Source: Armatimonadota bacterium (GTDB taxonomy: Bacteria; Sysuimicrobiota; Sysuimicrobiia; Sysuimicrobiales; Humicultoraceae). From it: a stretch of DNA of 64,000 nucleotides. Below are positions 1 to 8,878 of the stretch, in pieces (position 1 is the stretch's first letter; each line of letters opens with the position of its first letter). The stretch is from assembly GCA_016869025.1 (NCBI GenBank), contig VGFA01000005.1, positions 1 to 64,000 of the forward strand, read 5' to 3'. The position numbers were made by a program, and so were the translations under genes. The notes beneath the pieces were generated by a model. That model ran no database searches, was not told the DNA's origin, and saw nothing but the letters and a program-made list of their open reading frames with translations.

Positions 1-1142
1 TGACCCGGGGCCGCGATGTGCGCCACCGACGCGCCGCCGGAGGGGAAGTAGATGATCTCCGGGTAGAAGCGCACCTTGGGCAGGTTCACCGCCGGATCGA
101 ACGACCGGCCCGCAAAGTAGGTTGCATGCTGGCCGGAGTTGCACAGGTCCCAAACGTTGTCCGCGGCGTCGTAGTGGCGCACGTCCGCGAACAGCACCGG
201 CGTGCCGGCGATGTGCTTGAACAACTCCATCGTGAGCGCGCCGTCCATGTCGGCCTCGGTCGCGCAGACGATGGGATCGTGGGGCCCTTCCCAGTCGTAG
301 GGGTCATTCAGGAACGCCTCTGCCAGGTCCATGGTGGCGAAGTGGTCGGTCATCTCGGGCTGGCCCTTGATGCCGCAGAAGTCCAGGCGCCATTCGTCCA
401 CCAGGTCGCGCACCGCGTGGTAGGAACGGATCTGGCGCTTCAGCAGCTCGGGGGTCAGCTTCTTGCCGTCGTAGTGGATCTTTCCCACGTGCTTCTCGAG
501 CCATCGGAATCCGGCCTCGACGCGGTCCGCCGGCACCAGCTCGGAACGGCGGACGATCTCAAACTGGTCAATGTGCTCGACGTCAATGCCGAACTGCCGC
601 CGCCACTGGTCCAGCGGGCTCTGCGCGGTGTACATGCCCATGGAGCGGCCGCCGATCAGCCCGTAGGTCTCGCCGCGCAGCCGGTTGGTGGCCGCGGCCG
701 CGCGCAGGAACTGCAGGACGCGGGCAAAGACCGCGGCGTCGCCCACGTCTCCTGAGACGCGCGCGCAGAACGCGCCCACCTGGTCCAAGGCACCGGCGGC
801 GGCCAGCATGCCCACCAAACCCGGATACTGCGGGTTGACGTTGCTGAACATCAGGAACGGTCCGGGCGCGAACTGGCTGGCGATCGCGGCGAGGTGAGGG
901 AAGCTCCAGATGGCAAAGTTGAAGATCGTGGCATCCACGCGCTCGGCGGCCAGGTACTGCGCCTCGCTCTTCGCCAGGTCGGTGGTCCAGATGATGTCGC
1001 GGCCGGTGACCACCTCCCAGCCGGCCTCGCGCAGCCGTCGTGCCAGACGGCCTTCGAACTCGCGGGTCATCGGCAGCAGCTCCGAGTGCACATGCCGCCG
1101 GCCGTCCGAGAACGTCAGGATGCCGACCTTGGGGGTGCGCAT
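1..1142 (-). CDS. L-fucose isomerase-like protein (partial, left edge)
   Basis: The frame is open from the ATG at 1142 to the window edge (about 380 codons visible; the C terminus is missing). It begins MRTPKVGILTFSDGRRHVH. The overall character is that of the FucI/AraA-type ketol isomerase fold, cytoplasmic metal-dependent aldose-ketose isomerases. The stretch TEADMDGALTM near residue 297 probably supplies acidic metal ligands. It is divergent from a LacI-family regulator and shares with it an intergenic region that holds a LacI-type palindrome, so sugar-controlled expression is likely. The exact sugar cannot be told, and a related D-arabinose or xylose-type activity is possible. Confidence 0.75.
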   Translation of the reverse strand, partial: MRTPKVGILTFSDGRRHVHSELLPMTREFEGRLARRLREAGWEVVTGRDIIWTTDLAKSEAQYLAAERVDATIFNFAIWSFPHLAAIASQFAPGPFLMFSNVNPQYPGLVGMLAAAGALDQVGAFCARVSGDVGDAAVFARVLQFLRAAAATNRLRGETYGLIGGRSMGMYTAQSPLDQWRRQFGIDVEHIDQFEIVRRSELVPADRVEAGFRWLEKHVGKIHYDGKKLTPELLKRQIRSYHAVRDLVDEWRLDFCGIKGQPEMTDHFATMDLAEAFLNDPYDWEGPHDPIVCATEADMDGALTMELFKHIAGTPVLFADVRHYDAADNVWDLCNSGQHATYFAGRSFDPAVNLPKVRFYPEIIYFPSGGASVAHIAAPG

Positions 1143-1259
1143 GCCCTGCCTCCCTCCGCGCGTTTCTCTTGCCTCTCATGACCCCGGCGTCTCTGGGGCG
1201 AGGCCCGCGATCTTGCGCAGGGCCCGCGAGAGGAGAAACGAGCCGGGTAGTGGAACTTA

Positions 1260-1273
1260 TGAGAGCGTTATCA
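1260..1273. promoter_or_regulatory. Candidate LacI-family operator between fucI-like gene and lacI-like gene
   Basis: TGAGAGCGTTATCA has the central CG and the TGA...TCA arms usual for LacI/GalR operators; five of seven half-site positions are symmetric. It lies 44 bases upstream of the regulator start and about 118 bases from the isomerase start, so one site could control both divergent genes. The function is inferred from position and symmetry. Confidence 0.45.
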
Positions 1274-1317
1274 CATCGCCCTGGTTTATTTCGCCGGGGG
1301 ACGGGTAGGATTCCTGC

Positions 1318-2328
1318 ATGGCGACGGTACGAGATGTGGCCCGGCGTGCCGGGGTATCCATGGCGACCGCCGCCCGCGCCTTGGGCGGCTATGGATACGT
1401 GAGCGACCGCGCGAGAGAGAAGGTTGCGCGGGCCGCCCGCGACCTAGACTACCATCCCAACGCCATCGCCCGCAGCATGATCAAGGGCCGCACCAATACC
1501 CTGGCGGTGATCGTCTCGGACAACGCTAACCCGTTCTTTGCCGCCGTGGTCCGCGGCGTCGAGGACGTGGTGCTGGCACAGGGCTACGCCATCATCCTGT
1601 GCAACGCCGATGAGGATCCGATCAAGGAGGCAATGTACCTCGGAACGATCCGGCAGAAGCGCGTGGACGGGCTCATCATTTCTCCTTCCGGCGGACCTGC
1701 CGACCTGCTGAGGGGACTGCTGGCAAGTGGCATTCCGACCGTCCAGGTGGACCGGCGCCTAAACGGCCTCAAGACCGACGCGGTCCTGACAGACAACCGG
1801 GCAGGCGTGCGCGCGGCGGTGGAGCACCTGATCCGCCTCGGCCACCGGCGCATAGGCATCATCAGCGGGCCCCGGCGCCTGTACACCGGATCCGAGCGTC
1901 TTGAGGCCTTTCTCGTTGCGCTGCGGCGCGCGCGGATCAAGCCTGACGCGCGATGTATACTGGAGGGGACCTTCAAGGAACGGAGCGGGTATGATCTTGC
2001 CGGGGAACTCCTGCGGGTCCGCCGACGCCCTACCGCCCTGTTCGTGTCAAACAACCTGATGACCATCGGCACGCTACTCCGGCTCAAGGAGGAAGGTGTC
2101 TCCATCCCCAAGGAAATGGCCCTTGTGGGGTTCGACGACATGTACTGGGCGCCTGTGTTGACGCCTCCGCTTACCGCGGTCGCGCAGCCCGGCTATACCC
2201 TTGGCACTACCGCGGCGCAGTTGCTGCTTCGGCGGCTGGCAGCGCCGCGCAGCGGCCCGCCGGAGACCATCGTCCTCCAGCCGCAACTGGTCGTGCGGGA
2301 GTCCTGCGGCTCCGGGGTACGCGCCTGA
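1318..2328 (+). CDS. LacI/GalR-family transcriptional regulator
   Basis: This 336-residue protein has the family's full length. Residues 1-50 form the LacI helix-turn-helix (TVRDVARRAGVSMATAARAL) with the hinge helix following. Residues from about 60 form a periplasmic-binding-like effector domain (LAVIVSDNANPFFAAVVRG, then DGLIISPSGG and GFDDMYWAPVLTPPLT). It is divergent from the sugar isomerase and probably represses it until a sugar ligand binds. A gap of only 4 bases separates it from the following ABC-F gene, so read-through is possible although a functional link is not obvious. Confidence 0.92.
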   Translation: MATVRDVARRAGVSMATAARALGGYGYVSDRAREKVARAARDLDYHPNAIARSMIKGRTNTLAVIVSDNANPFFAAVVRGVEDVVLAQGYAIILCNADEDPIKEAMYLGTIRQKRVDGLIISPSGGPADLLRGLLASGIPTVQVDRRLNGLKTDAVLTDNRAGVRAAVEHLIRLGHRRIGIISGPRRLYTGSERLEAFLVALRRARIKPDARCILEGTFKERSGYDLAGELLRVRRRPTALFVSNNLMTIGTLLRLKEEGVSIPKEMALVGFDDMYWAPVLTPPLTAVAQPGYTLGTTAAQLLLRRLAAPRSGPPETIVLQPQLVVRESCGSGVRA

Positions 2329-2332
2329 TTCC

Positions 2333-4306
2333 ATGCCACTTCTTGCGGTCAACGACGTTTCCAAATCGTACGCCGACCTGGAGATCCTCCGGGGCGTTAC
2401 CTTCTCATTGGAGGCCCGCGAGCGCGCCGCGCTGATCGGCCGCAACGGCACCGGCAAGACAACCTTGCTGCGCCTGCTGGCAGGGCTGGATCAACCCGAT
2501 GCGGGGCGGATCGGCCTGGCCGGATGGGCGCGGGTGGCGTACCTCCCGCAGACTCCCGTGGGGCCGTCGGAGAGCGCGGTCCTTGCGCACGTGCTGGAAG
2601 GCGCGGCAGACGTCCGCGCGCTTGAAGCGCGCGCCCGCGACCTGGAGCACCTGATGGCCTCGCCCGAGGTGCACGGCGACACCAACCGGCTCAACGCGGT
2701 CATGGAAGAGTACGCGCGCGTGCACGAACACTTCGAGCACGCGGGCGGGTTCACGCTGGAGACCCGTGCCTGGATGGTCCTCTCCGGGCTGGGCTTCCGC
2801 GAGCCGGACCTGGAGCGGCCGCTCGGCGTGCTGAGCGGCGGGTGGCGCGTCCGCGCGGAGCTGGCGCGCGCGTTGCTCCGCGAGCCCGATCTGCTGCTGC
2901 TCGACGAGCCGACGAACCACCTCGACCTGACCGCGACCGAGTGGCTGGAGGGCTACCTCAAGTCGTTCCCGGGCGCGTGCATCGTGGTGAGCCACGACCG
3001 CGCCCTGCTCGACGCCGTGACCTCGCGTACTCTCGAACTCGAAGATGGCCGTGTGGCCTCTTATCCGGGCGCGTACTCCGCCTACGCGAGATTGAAGGCC
3101 GAACGGATTCGCCTGCAGCAGGAGGCCTGGGAGCGCCAGCAGGAAGAGATCGCCAAACTCGAGGACTACATCCGCCGCTACAAGGCTGGACAGCGCGCCG
3201 CGCAGGCCAAGAGCCGCGAGAAGATGCTCGCCCGCGTGGAAGCCGAGCTGATCGAGGCACCGCGGGAGCGGCGCGGGCTCCGGGTGAGAGCTACCTCTGC
3301 GCCCGCGTCGGGGAAGATGGTCGCGCGGCTCAAGAAGGTGACCAAGCGGTTCGAGGATCCCACCGCGGATGCGGCGGGGGCCGGCGAGGCGGGCGCACCC
3401 GCCTCCGGCGCGGGCAGCCCGGGTGCCGCCGGCATCGAGGTGCTCACCGAGGTAGGTCTTGAGATCCACCGAGGCGAGCGCATCGGCATGCTGGGACCCA
3501 ACGGCGCGGGCAAGTCCACGCTGCTGCGCCTGATCGCAGGCCTGGACTCCCCCACATCGGGTATCGTCACGCTCGGGACCGGTGTGCGGCCCCGCTACTT
3601 TGCCCAGGAGTCCACCCTGGTGCTCGATCCCGCCAACAGCGTGCTCGACGAGATCCTCTCCGACCGGCCGCTGAGTCCTGAGCAGGTGCGCGCCTACCTG
3701 GGCCGCTTCCTCTTCAGCGGTGAGGAGGTCTTCAAGCGCGTGGGCATGCTCTCCGGCGGCGAGCGCCAGCGCCTGAGTCTGGCGAAGTTGCTGCTGGACG
3801 AGCCCAACCTGCTGTTGCTCGACGAGCCCACCAACCATCTGGACATCCCTGCGCGCGAGGCGCTGGAGGCGGCACTGCGCGAGTTTCCCGGCACGATGAT
3901 CGTGGCCACCCACGACCGCTATCTGTTGGAGCGGCTTGCGACGCGCATCCTCACGGTCTCGGACCGCGGCATCGCCGACTTCGCCGGCACCTATCGCGAA
4001 CTGCGCGACCGCCGCACCCGGGAAGCAGCACGGCGGGCGCAGAGGTCGGAGCCGCGCGATGGGAAGGCCACGCGCAAGGGCGCGGCAGGCACGCCGCCGG
4101 CCGCGCCGACCTTCGACGAGGTGGCCGCCCAGATCTCGGCCGCGGAGCGCGAGCGGGACGAGGCCGCGCGATGGCTCGGCGATCCCGAGCTCTACCGCGA
4201 CCAAGAGCGGGCAAGGGCGATGCAGACACGGTATGAGGATGCGGAACGAAAGCTGGAAGATCTCTACTCGCTGCTCGAGCGGGTCGAGAACGCTGAAGGA
4301 GCCTAG
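2333..4306 (+). CDS. ABC-F family ATPase (Uup/EttA type)
   Basis: A 657-residue soluble protein with two ABC ATPase domains and no membrane segment. Walker A motifs are GRNGTGKTT near residue 37 and GPNGAGKST near 387; signatures are LSGGW near 166 and LSGGERQR near 472; both Walker B segments read LLLLDEPTNHLD. A charged linker rich in Arg/Lys/Glu separates the domains, and the C-terminal part from about 580 looks like the coiled-coil domain of Uup-type members. ABC-F proteins act on the ribosome, or on DNA structures in Uup. The ATG at 2333 was chosen because the protein then begins MPLLAVNDVSKSY, as in relatives; the frame is open further upstream. It ends convergently with the next gene, the two TAG stops sharing CTAG. 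Confidence 0.9.
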   Translation: MPLLAVNDVSKSYADLEILRGVTFSLEARERAALIGRNGTGKTTLLRLLAGLDQPDAGRIGLAGWARVAYLPQTPVGPSESAVLAHVLEGAADVRALEARARDLEHLMASPEVHGDTNRLNAVMEEYARVHEHFEHAGGFTLETRAWMVLSGLGFREPDLERPLGVLSGGWRVRAELARALLREPDLLLLDEPTNHLDLTATEWLEGYLKSFPGACIVVSHDRALLDAVTSRTLELEDGRVASYPGAYSAYARLKAERIRLQQEAWERQQEEIAKLEDYIRRYKAGQRAAQAKSREKMLARVEAELIEAPRERRGLRVRATSAPASGKMVARLKKVTKRFEDPTADAAGAGEAGAPASGAGSPGAAGIEVLTEVGLEIHRGERIGMLGPNGAGKSTLLRLIAGLDSPTSGIVTLGTGVRPRYFAQESTLVLDPANSVLDEILSDRPLSPEQVRAYLGRFLFSGEEVFKRVGMLSGGERQRLSLAKLLLDEPNLLLLDEPTNHLDIPAREALEAALREFPGTMIVATHDRYLLERLATRILTVSDRGIADFAGTYRELRDRRTREAARRAQRSEPRDGKATRKGAAGTPPAAPTFDEVAAQISAAERERDEAARWLGDPELYRDQERARAMQTRYEDAERKLEDLYSLLERVENAEGA

Positions 4307-5568
4307 AAACGGTCGACCCGGAAGGGCTCCAGCGGCACCGACGGCGGCCGCCCGTCGGCGATCTCGGCCACGAGTTTGCCCGTGATTGGGGCCTGCGTGA
4401 ATCCCAGCATGGCGTGCCCGGCGGCGACGATGAGCCCATCGATGCCGGGCGCCGGGCCGATGAGAGGCAGCCCGTCAGGGGTCACAGGACGGAAGCCGTA
4501 CCATGCCTCGGCTTGATGCATGGGCGGAGGGCTCGCCAGCACCTCCTGCGCGGCTCTCAACACCGCCTGGTACCGGACCGGGTTGACCCCGGGTGCGAGA
4601 CCGGCCATCTCGAGCGTGCCGCCGAAGCGCAGCCGATCGCCGAGCGGCGTTACGACCACGCGCCGCTCCATCACGATCAGCGGCACGCGCGGCGCGACCG
4701 GAAGCGCGGCACCGGAGGAGATCGCAGGGACCGTGGCGCTGTAGCCCTTGGCCGGCTGCATCGGCATGCGCAGCCCGAGCGGCGCGGCCAGGGCCGGAGT
4801 CCACGCGCCCGCGGCGAGCACCACGAGATCCGCGGGAATCTCCTCGCTCGGCTGCTCAAGCAGCACGGCGCGGGCCCTGCCGCCCGAGATCAGGATGCGC
4901 GACACGCCGCATCCGGTGATTAGGTGCGCCCCGCGCGCCTGTAGCCCTGCGACAAGCGCCAGTGTGTAAGCATAGCAGTCGCCGTGAGCCTCGCCCTCGA
5001 TGAACAGGGCCCCGCGGATGCGCCGGCTGAGCGCGGGCTCGAACTCAAGTGCCTCTTCCCGTGAGAGAAGCCTGCTCTGGAACCCATCCTCTCGCAGCGC
5101 GGCGTGCTCGTCGCGGGCCGCGCGATGAGCGTCATCCGAGAGGTAGACGTGAAGAAGGCCCTCCCTCCGGTATAGGAACTCTGGACCAATCTCGCGCGCC
5201 GTCTCCTCGAAGAGGTCGAGGCTTGCCCTGCTGAGCGTCAGCAGAGCGCGGAAGCCGCGCTCTGCTGACAGGGCGCCGCAGGCGCGTCGGAACCGCCAGA
5301 ACCATCCGAGCAGCGCGGGCACAACCGTGGGGCGCACATAGAACGGGCTGTCGGGCACAAGCATCCAGCGGGCCGCTTGAGCGATCACCCCGGGCCCGGG
5401 AATCGGTTGCGAGTGGCTGGGCACGATCAGGCAGGCGTTGGCGTAGGAGCACTCGCGGCCTGCTTCGCCGCGGTCAACCAGGGTGACCCCCCAGCCGGAT
5501 CGAGCCAGGTAGTGCGCGCAGGATGCGCCGATGACGCCGGCTCCGACCACGACAGCGCGGCCGCTCAA
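4303..5568 (-). CDS. FAD-dependent glycine/D-amino-acid oxidase (DadA-like)
   Basis: An FAD-dependent oxidoreductase of the DAO superfamily. The N-terminal dinucleotide-binding motif reads VVVGAGVIGASCAHYL; the C terminus has the typical DGLPLIGP segment and GHAMLGFTQAPITG. It resembles the D-amino-acid dehydrogenase small subunit (DadA), which deaminates D-amino acids and feeds electrons to the membrane. I chose the TTG at 5568 because AGGAGG lies 5 bases upstream; an earlier TTG at 5601 would add 11 residues. The substrate is uncertain: glycine, sarcosine or a D-amino acid. Confidence 0.82.
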   Translation of the reverse strand: MSGRAVVVGAGVIGASCAHYLARSGWGVTLVDRGEAGRECSYANACLIVPSHSQPIPGPGVIAQAARWMLVPDSPFYVRPTVVPALLGWFWRFRRACGALSAERGFRALLTLSRASLDLFEETAREIGPEFLYRREGLLHVYLSDDAHRAARDEHAALREDGFQSRLLSREEALEFEPALSRRIRGALFIEGEAHGDCYAYTLALVAGLQARGAHLITGCGVSRILISGGRARAVLLEQPSEEIPADLVVLAAGAWTPALAAPLGLRMPMQPAKGYSATVPAISSGAALPVAPRVPLIVMERRVVVTPLGDRLRFGGTLEMAGLAPGVNPVRYQAVLRAAQEVLASPPPMHQAEAWYGFRPVTPDGLPLIGPAPGIDGLIVAAGHAMLGFTQAPITGKLVAEIADGRPPSVPLEPFRVDRF

Positions 5569-5641
5569 CCAGTCCTCCTCTAGACGGGCGCCGGCGCCCA
5601 AAGGACCGCCGGCCGCCCGCCCGGTACTTCATCGAGCCGGA

Positions 5642-6292
5642 TCAAGGCTCCTGTTCGGGGTGTTCTCGGTCCGCCTGCTCGAAACCGAACTTCCGCTTCC
5701 GGCCGGACCGATACTCCGACGTTCGGCTGGCAAGCGCTGTCCAAGCCCTGGAAGTCCCCTTGCTGCTGCTTTCATACAGAAGGGCCGCGTGTGCGGGGAT
5801 TCCCACGCACAGTGCGTCACTGATCGCTGCAAGGTCGGCGCTCAGGAAGGCGAACTGCCATCCGTCGGCTTCGGTCCTCTCCCTTATCATCTTCTCTATC
5901 TGGTCCTTCCGGAATTCCTGGCTGGAGTTCTCCTGCCCATCTGTGACCACGGCCATGATTACCCTCGATGGGCGGTCCTCCTCTTTCAGTGCGGAGAGGC
6001 TCTTCTCAAGGTCATTGATGCCTCTGCCCATGGCATCGAGCAGAGGCGTCGATGCGCGTGGAACGTAGGTCTTGCGTGTGAGTTCGGGAACGCCCTGGAT
6101 GGGCACAAAGCGATGGACGACCTCGTACGGATCCTGAGTGTCAAACTGCACGAGTGTGAGAGTCGCGGCTCCCGGCTGGGCCTTCTGCTCCTTGAGGAAC
6201 GCGTTGAATCCGCCAATCGTGTCATCGCGGATACTCTCCATGGACCCCGTTCTGTCGAGGATGACCGAAATGTGCGTGTATTCCTGTTTCAC
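5642..6292 (-). CDS. von Willebrand factor A domain protein
   Basis: About 216 residues from a GTG start preceded by a run of Gs and a 7-base spacer. The MIDAS metal site is visible: DRTGSM near residue 14 (DxTxS), a central Thr in PRASTPLLDAMG, and VVTDGQEN. This is the vWA fold, a Mg2+-dependent protein-protein interaction module. There is no signal peptide or membrane segment, so it is probably cytoplasmic. The C terminus is basic and ends EHPEQEP. It is divergent from an XRE regulator; its promoter at 6422-6450 is a perfect consensus. The partner is unknown. Confidence 0.8.
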   Translation of the reverse strand: MKQEYTHISVILDRTGSMESIRDDTIGGFNAFLKEQKAQPGAATLTLVQFDTQDPYEVVHRFVPIQGVPELTRKTYVPRASTPLLDAMGRGINDLEKSLSALKEEDRPSRVIMAVVTDGQENSSQEFRKDQIEKMIRERTEADGWQFAFLSADLAAISDALCVGIPAHAALLYESSSKGTSRAWTALASRTSEYRSGRKRKFGFEQADREHPEQEP

Positions 6293-6410
6293 TTCGAATC
6301 CCCCCTTCATGTCTGGTGCAGTGGTGGCGGCAAGGATTCCGGCTCGCCATAGCGAATCCCCCTTCTGCGAAGGCCGCAGTTGGCCGGGCACCTTGTCACC
6401 CGCGCATATC

Positions 6411-6460
6411 CGCTTTAGAGTATTATACACGCTAAAGCGAGAGTTGTCAATGCTATAGCG
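6411..6460 (-). promoter_or_regulatory. Consensus sigma70 promoter overlaid with three CTAAAGCG-type half-sites
   Basis: On the minus strand TTGACA (6450-6445) and TATAAT (6427-6422) are separated by exactly 17 bases and point to the vWA gene. The octamers CGCTTTAG (6411-6418), CTAAAGCG (6432-6439) and CTATAGCG (6453-6460) sit at 21-base steps, about two helical turns. The first two form an inverted pair around the -10 element. The XRE gene starting at 6481 is the obvious candidate binder, which would repress the vWA gene and perhaps itself. The sequence match is direct; the binding is inferred. Confidence 0.7.
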
Positions 6461-6480
6461 AACAGGGTGGGGGAGGCCGC

Positions 6481-6939
6481 ATGGACGACGAAGCAAGGAA
6501 GCCCAGGGGGGTTCCCAGACGTTTCAGGACACACCTCAACTACGGGGAGGCCATCAGGCACCTCCGGCAGGAAGGCGGGATGAGCCGAGACGCCTTGGCC
6601 GCAGCATCCGACATCTCGCCTTCGTATCTCTACGAGGTTGAGCGCGGCTACAAGCGGCCTTCGACCGATGTGCTGGCCGCCCTGGCAGAGGCGCTCGGCC
6701 GGTCTCCCAGCGAGATGCTCGCCCACATCGAGGCGCGCTCAGAGACCCTGCCCGAGGCACAGGCCGAGAAGCCATCCACTCCGCCTACCGCTGAGTTGTA
6801 CATGATGTCCCAGCGGCACGCCTCGCCGAGAGAGAGCGACGCGCTCCGCTACCTGCTGGAGCTTCTCGAGCACCTGAACGAGGATGACATCCGCCTCCTG
6901 CTCGCGCTGGCGCGCCGCCTGGCAGGCAGGAACCGGTAG
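6481..6939 (+). CDS. XRE-family helix-turn-helix regulator
   Basis: A 152-residue protein with a Cro/C1-type helix-turn-helix at about residues 21-80 (YGEAIRHLRQEGGMSRDALA, then SYLYEVERGYKRPSTDVL). The C-terminal half is acidic with a helical end (LRYLLELLEHLNEDDIRLLL) that may dimerise. It lies 20 bases from the last CTATAGCG half-site and is divergent from the vWA gene, so it is likely an autoregulated local repressor. There is no peptidase domain of the LexA/ImmA kind in the same chain. Confidence 0.85.
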   Translation: MDDEARKPRGVPRRFRTHLNYGEAIRHLRQEGGMSRDALAAASDISPSYLYEVERGYKRPSTDVLAALAEALGRSPSEMLAHIEARSETLPEAQAEKPSTPPTAELYMMSQRHASPRESDALRYLLELLEHLNEDDIRLLLALARRLAGRNR

Positions 6940-6975
6940 TGCACGGGGCCGGGCGCATCGGCCGGGGGTGAGTCC

Positions 6976-8433
6976 ATGCTTCGTCTGACGGTCCTGGGAG
7001 GCGCCGGCGAGATCGGCGGCAACAAGATACTGCTGGAGGATCGGGGAGCGGGCCTCCTCCTCGATTTCGGCATCAGCTACCGGCGTCGGGGTATGTTCTT
7101 CGAGGAGTATCTCAACCCCCGCACCGCGGCCGGCCTGACCGATCTGCTGGTCACAGGAGTGCTTCCGGCCGCACCCGGCCTCTACCGCCACGATCTGCTG
7201 GAGATGCTGAAGCGGGATGGGCATCCGGATCACCCCCAGCCGGGCGCGCTCGCGGTGCTGCCCCTCCACGACGAGCCCGCCGCAGCGGCGGTGCTGCTCT
7301 CGCACGCCCACCTCGACCATGCCGGGCACGTTAGCTTCCTGGACGAACGGATTCCGGTGTACTGCTCGGGCCTCACCCACGCCACCATCGAGGCCATGAC
7401 GCAGAGCAGGGGGCGCGACTTCGAGACCGAGATCCTGAACTTCCTCTCCCGGCCGGCGCTTCCACCCTACGACGACGCCGTGCCGCGCCGCTTCGAGGCC
7501 GTGGAGGACGAGTTTGAGGCGGGAGGGATATCCTGCCGCGCACTGCCCGTGGATCACTCGATGCTGGGAGCCGTGGCCTTCCTCGTACGCACCTCGCGGG
7601 GAAACATCCTCTACACCGGCGACCTGCGCTTCCACGGACCCGAGGCGCACCTCAGTGAAGCCATGCTGGAGTCCGCTGCTGCCGAGGGTGTCTGGATGCT
7701 CATCACCGAGGGCACGCGTCTGGACGCCACCGAGCGCCGGACAGAGGATGACGTGTTCGCCGAGTGCCTGGAGGCCGTGCGCGGTTCGCGCGGGCCTGTG
7801 ATCGCCGACTTCGCGCCGCGCGACCTCTACCGGCTCTCCACGTTTCTGGGCATCGCGAAGGAGACCGGCCGCTCGCTGGTAATACTTCCTCAAGACGCCC
7901 TCCTGCTGGAGCACCTGCACGGCCGGCACCCACTGGTGCCCGACCCCAGGAGAGAGCCCATCCTGATCCTCAAGGAGCGCAAGGCCAGCGGCACCTATCG
8001 AGATCAGGACTATGCGACCTGGGAGCGCCAGGTGCTGCGCTGGCCCACCGCGGGCACCGCGCGCGATCTGCGCTCATCGCGCTCGAGCCTGATCCTGGCG
8101 CTGTCCTTCTGGGACATCAACAACCTGATTGACCTGGGGGTGGGCGACGGGGACGATGCCCTCTTCATCCACTCGGCCAGCGAGGCTTACAGCGAGGAGC
8201 AGGCCGCCGATGAGCGGCGCCTCGGCAACTGGCTGAACCTGCTGGGAGTGCGCGCCCGCCTGCGCAGCCACGCCTCAGGACACGCCTGTCAGGCCGACCT
8301 GGTGCGCATGGCCAGGCGGCTGCGTCCCGAGATCCTGGTGCCGGTGCACACAGAGGCTCCGGGGTTGTGGAGTGAACTCGTGCCCGAGGTTCAGGTGGTG
8401 GAGCCGGAGGCCGGGGTGGAGATGCGGTGGTAG
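6976..8433 (+). CDS. RNase J/CPSF-like metallo-beta-lactamase-fold hydrolase
   Basis: A 485-residue protein with a metallo-beta-lactamase core: LTVLGGAGEIGGNKILLE at the start and the zinc-binding HAHLDHAGH near residue 108, followed by VDHSMLGAVAF, YTGDLRFHG, and a C-terminal SGHACQADL and PVHTE. These are the motifs of the beta-CASP / RNase J-type nuclease group, so RNA processing or decay in the cytoplasm is the best guess. It is longer than simple MBL hydrolases and has a family-specific insert at residues 40-95. It starts 36 bases after the XRE gene and could share its transcript. Confidence 0.8.
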   Translation: MLRLTVLGGAGEIGGNKILLEDRGAGLLLDFGISYRRRGMFFEEYLNPRTAAGLTDLLVTGVLPAAPGLYRHDLLEMLKRDGHPDHPQPGALAVLPLHDEPAAAAVLLSHAHLDHAGHVSFLDERIPVYCSGLTHATIEAMTQSRGRDFETEILNFLSRPALPPYDDAVPRRFEAVEDEFEAGGISCRALPVDHSMLGAVAFLVRTSRGNILYTGDLRFHGPEAHLSEAMLESAAAEGVWMLITEGTRLDATERRTEDDVFAECLEAVRGSRGPVIADFAPRDLYRLSTFLGIAKETGRSLVILPQDALLLEHLHGRHPLVPDPRREPILILKERKASGTYRDQDYATWERQVLRWPTAGTARDLRSSRSSLILALSFWDINNLIDLGVGDGDDALFIHSASEAYSEEQAADERRLGNWLNLLGVRARLRSHASGHACQADLVRMARRLRPEILVPVHTEAPGLWSELVPEVQVVEPEAGVEMRW

Positions 8434-8464
8434 GATGCGGCCCGGATGCGGGGTTGCAGATGGG

Positions 8465-8878
8465 TCAGGGTCGCACCTCTGACGGCAGCCGCGAGATGAG
8501 GGCCTCGTAGGCCTCCTTGGCTGTTCCTAGCGCTTCTTCGGTCTCTTCGCGCGAAGGCAGGTCCGGCTCACCGGGATAGCGATACTTCCACGCGTACTCG
8601 GTGAGCCATGCAGTCCGGCGCAGCACGGGCTCGAGTTCGGGGACGATTGCGGCGCACTGTTGGCCGAGCTCCACCAGGTTGTGCGTCTTGCCGAAGGGGC
8701 GGTCGTGCCACGTCAGGAATGCCTTCATCGCCTTCTCCACCATCTGCTGGCAGTGGAAGACCACGTCCGACGCCAGCAGCGGATCCCCGGTGCGCCCGAA
8801 CTCGGCCGCCCGGAGATCCAGCGCGGCCCGGGTGAGCCAGGCCCTGGACTCCGCCACGCGCGCAGGGTCAAGCGGCAT
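8465..8878 (-). CDS. HEPN-domain toxin of a HEPN/MNT pair
   Basis: A 137-residue, mostly helical HEPN protein beginning MPLDPARVAESRAWLTRAAL. It contains HCQQMVEKAMKAFL and DRPFGKTHNLVEL; the R-x5-H spacing fits the R-x(4-6)-H ribonuclease motif of HEPN toxins. The ATG at 8878 overlaps the end of the upstream MNT gene by 11 bases, the arrangement seen in type VII HEPN/MNT toxin-antitoxin systems. There the MNT partner AMPylates and so neutralises the HEPN toxin. The role is inferred from pairing and motif. Confidence 0.82.
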   Translation of the reverse strand: MPLDPARVAESRAWLTRAALDLRAAEFGRTGDPLLASDVVFHCQQMVEKAMKAFLTWHDRPFGKTHNLVELGQQCAAIVPELEPVLRRTAWLTEYAWKYRYPGEPDLPSREETEEALGTAKEAYEALISRLPSEVRP

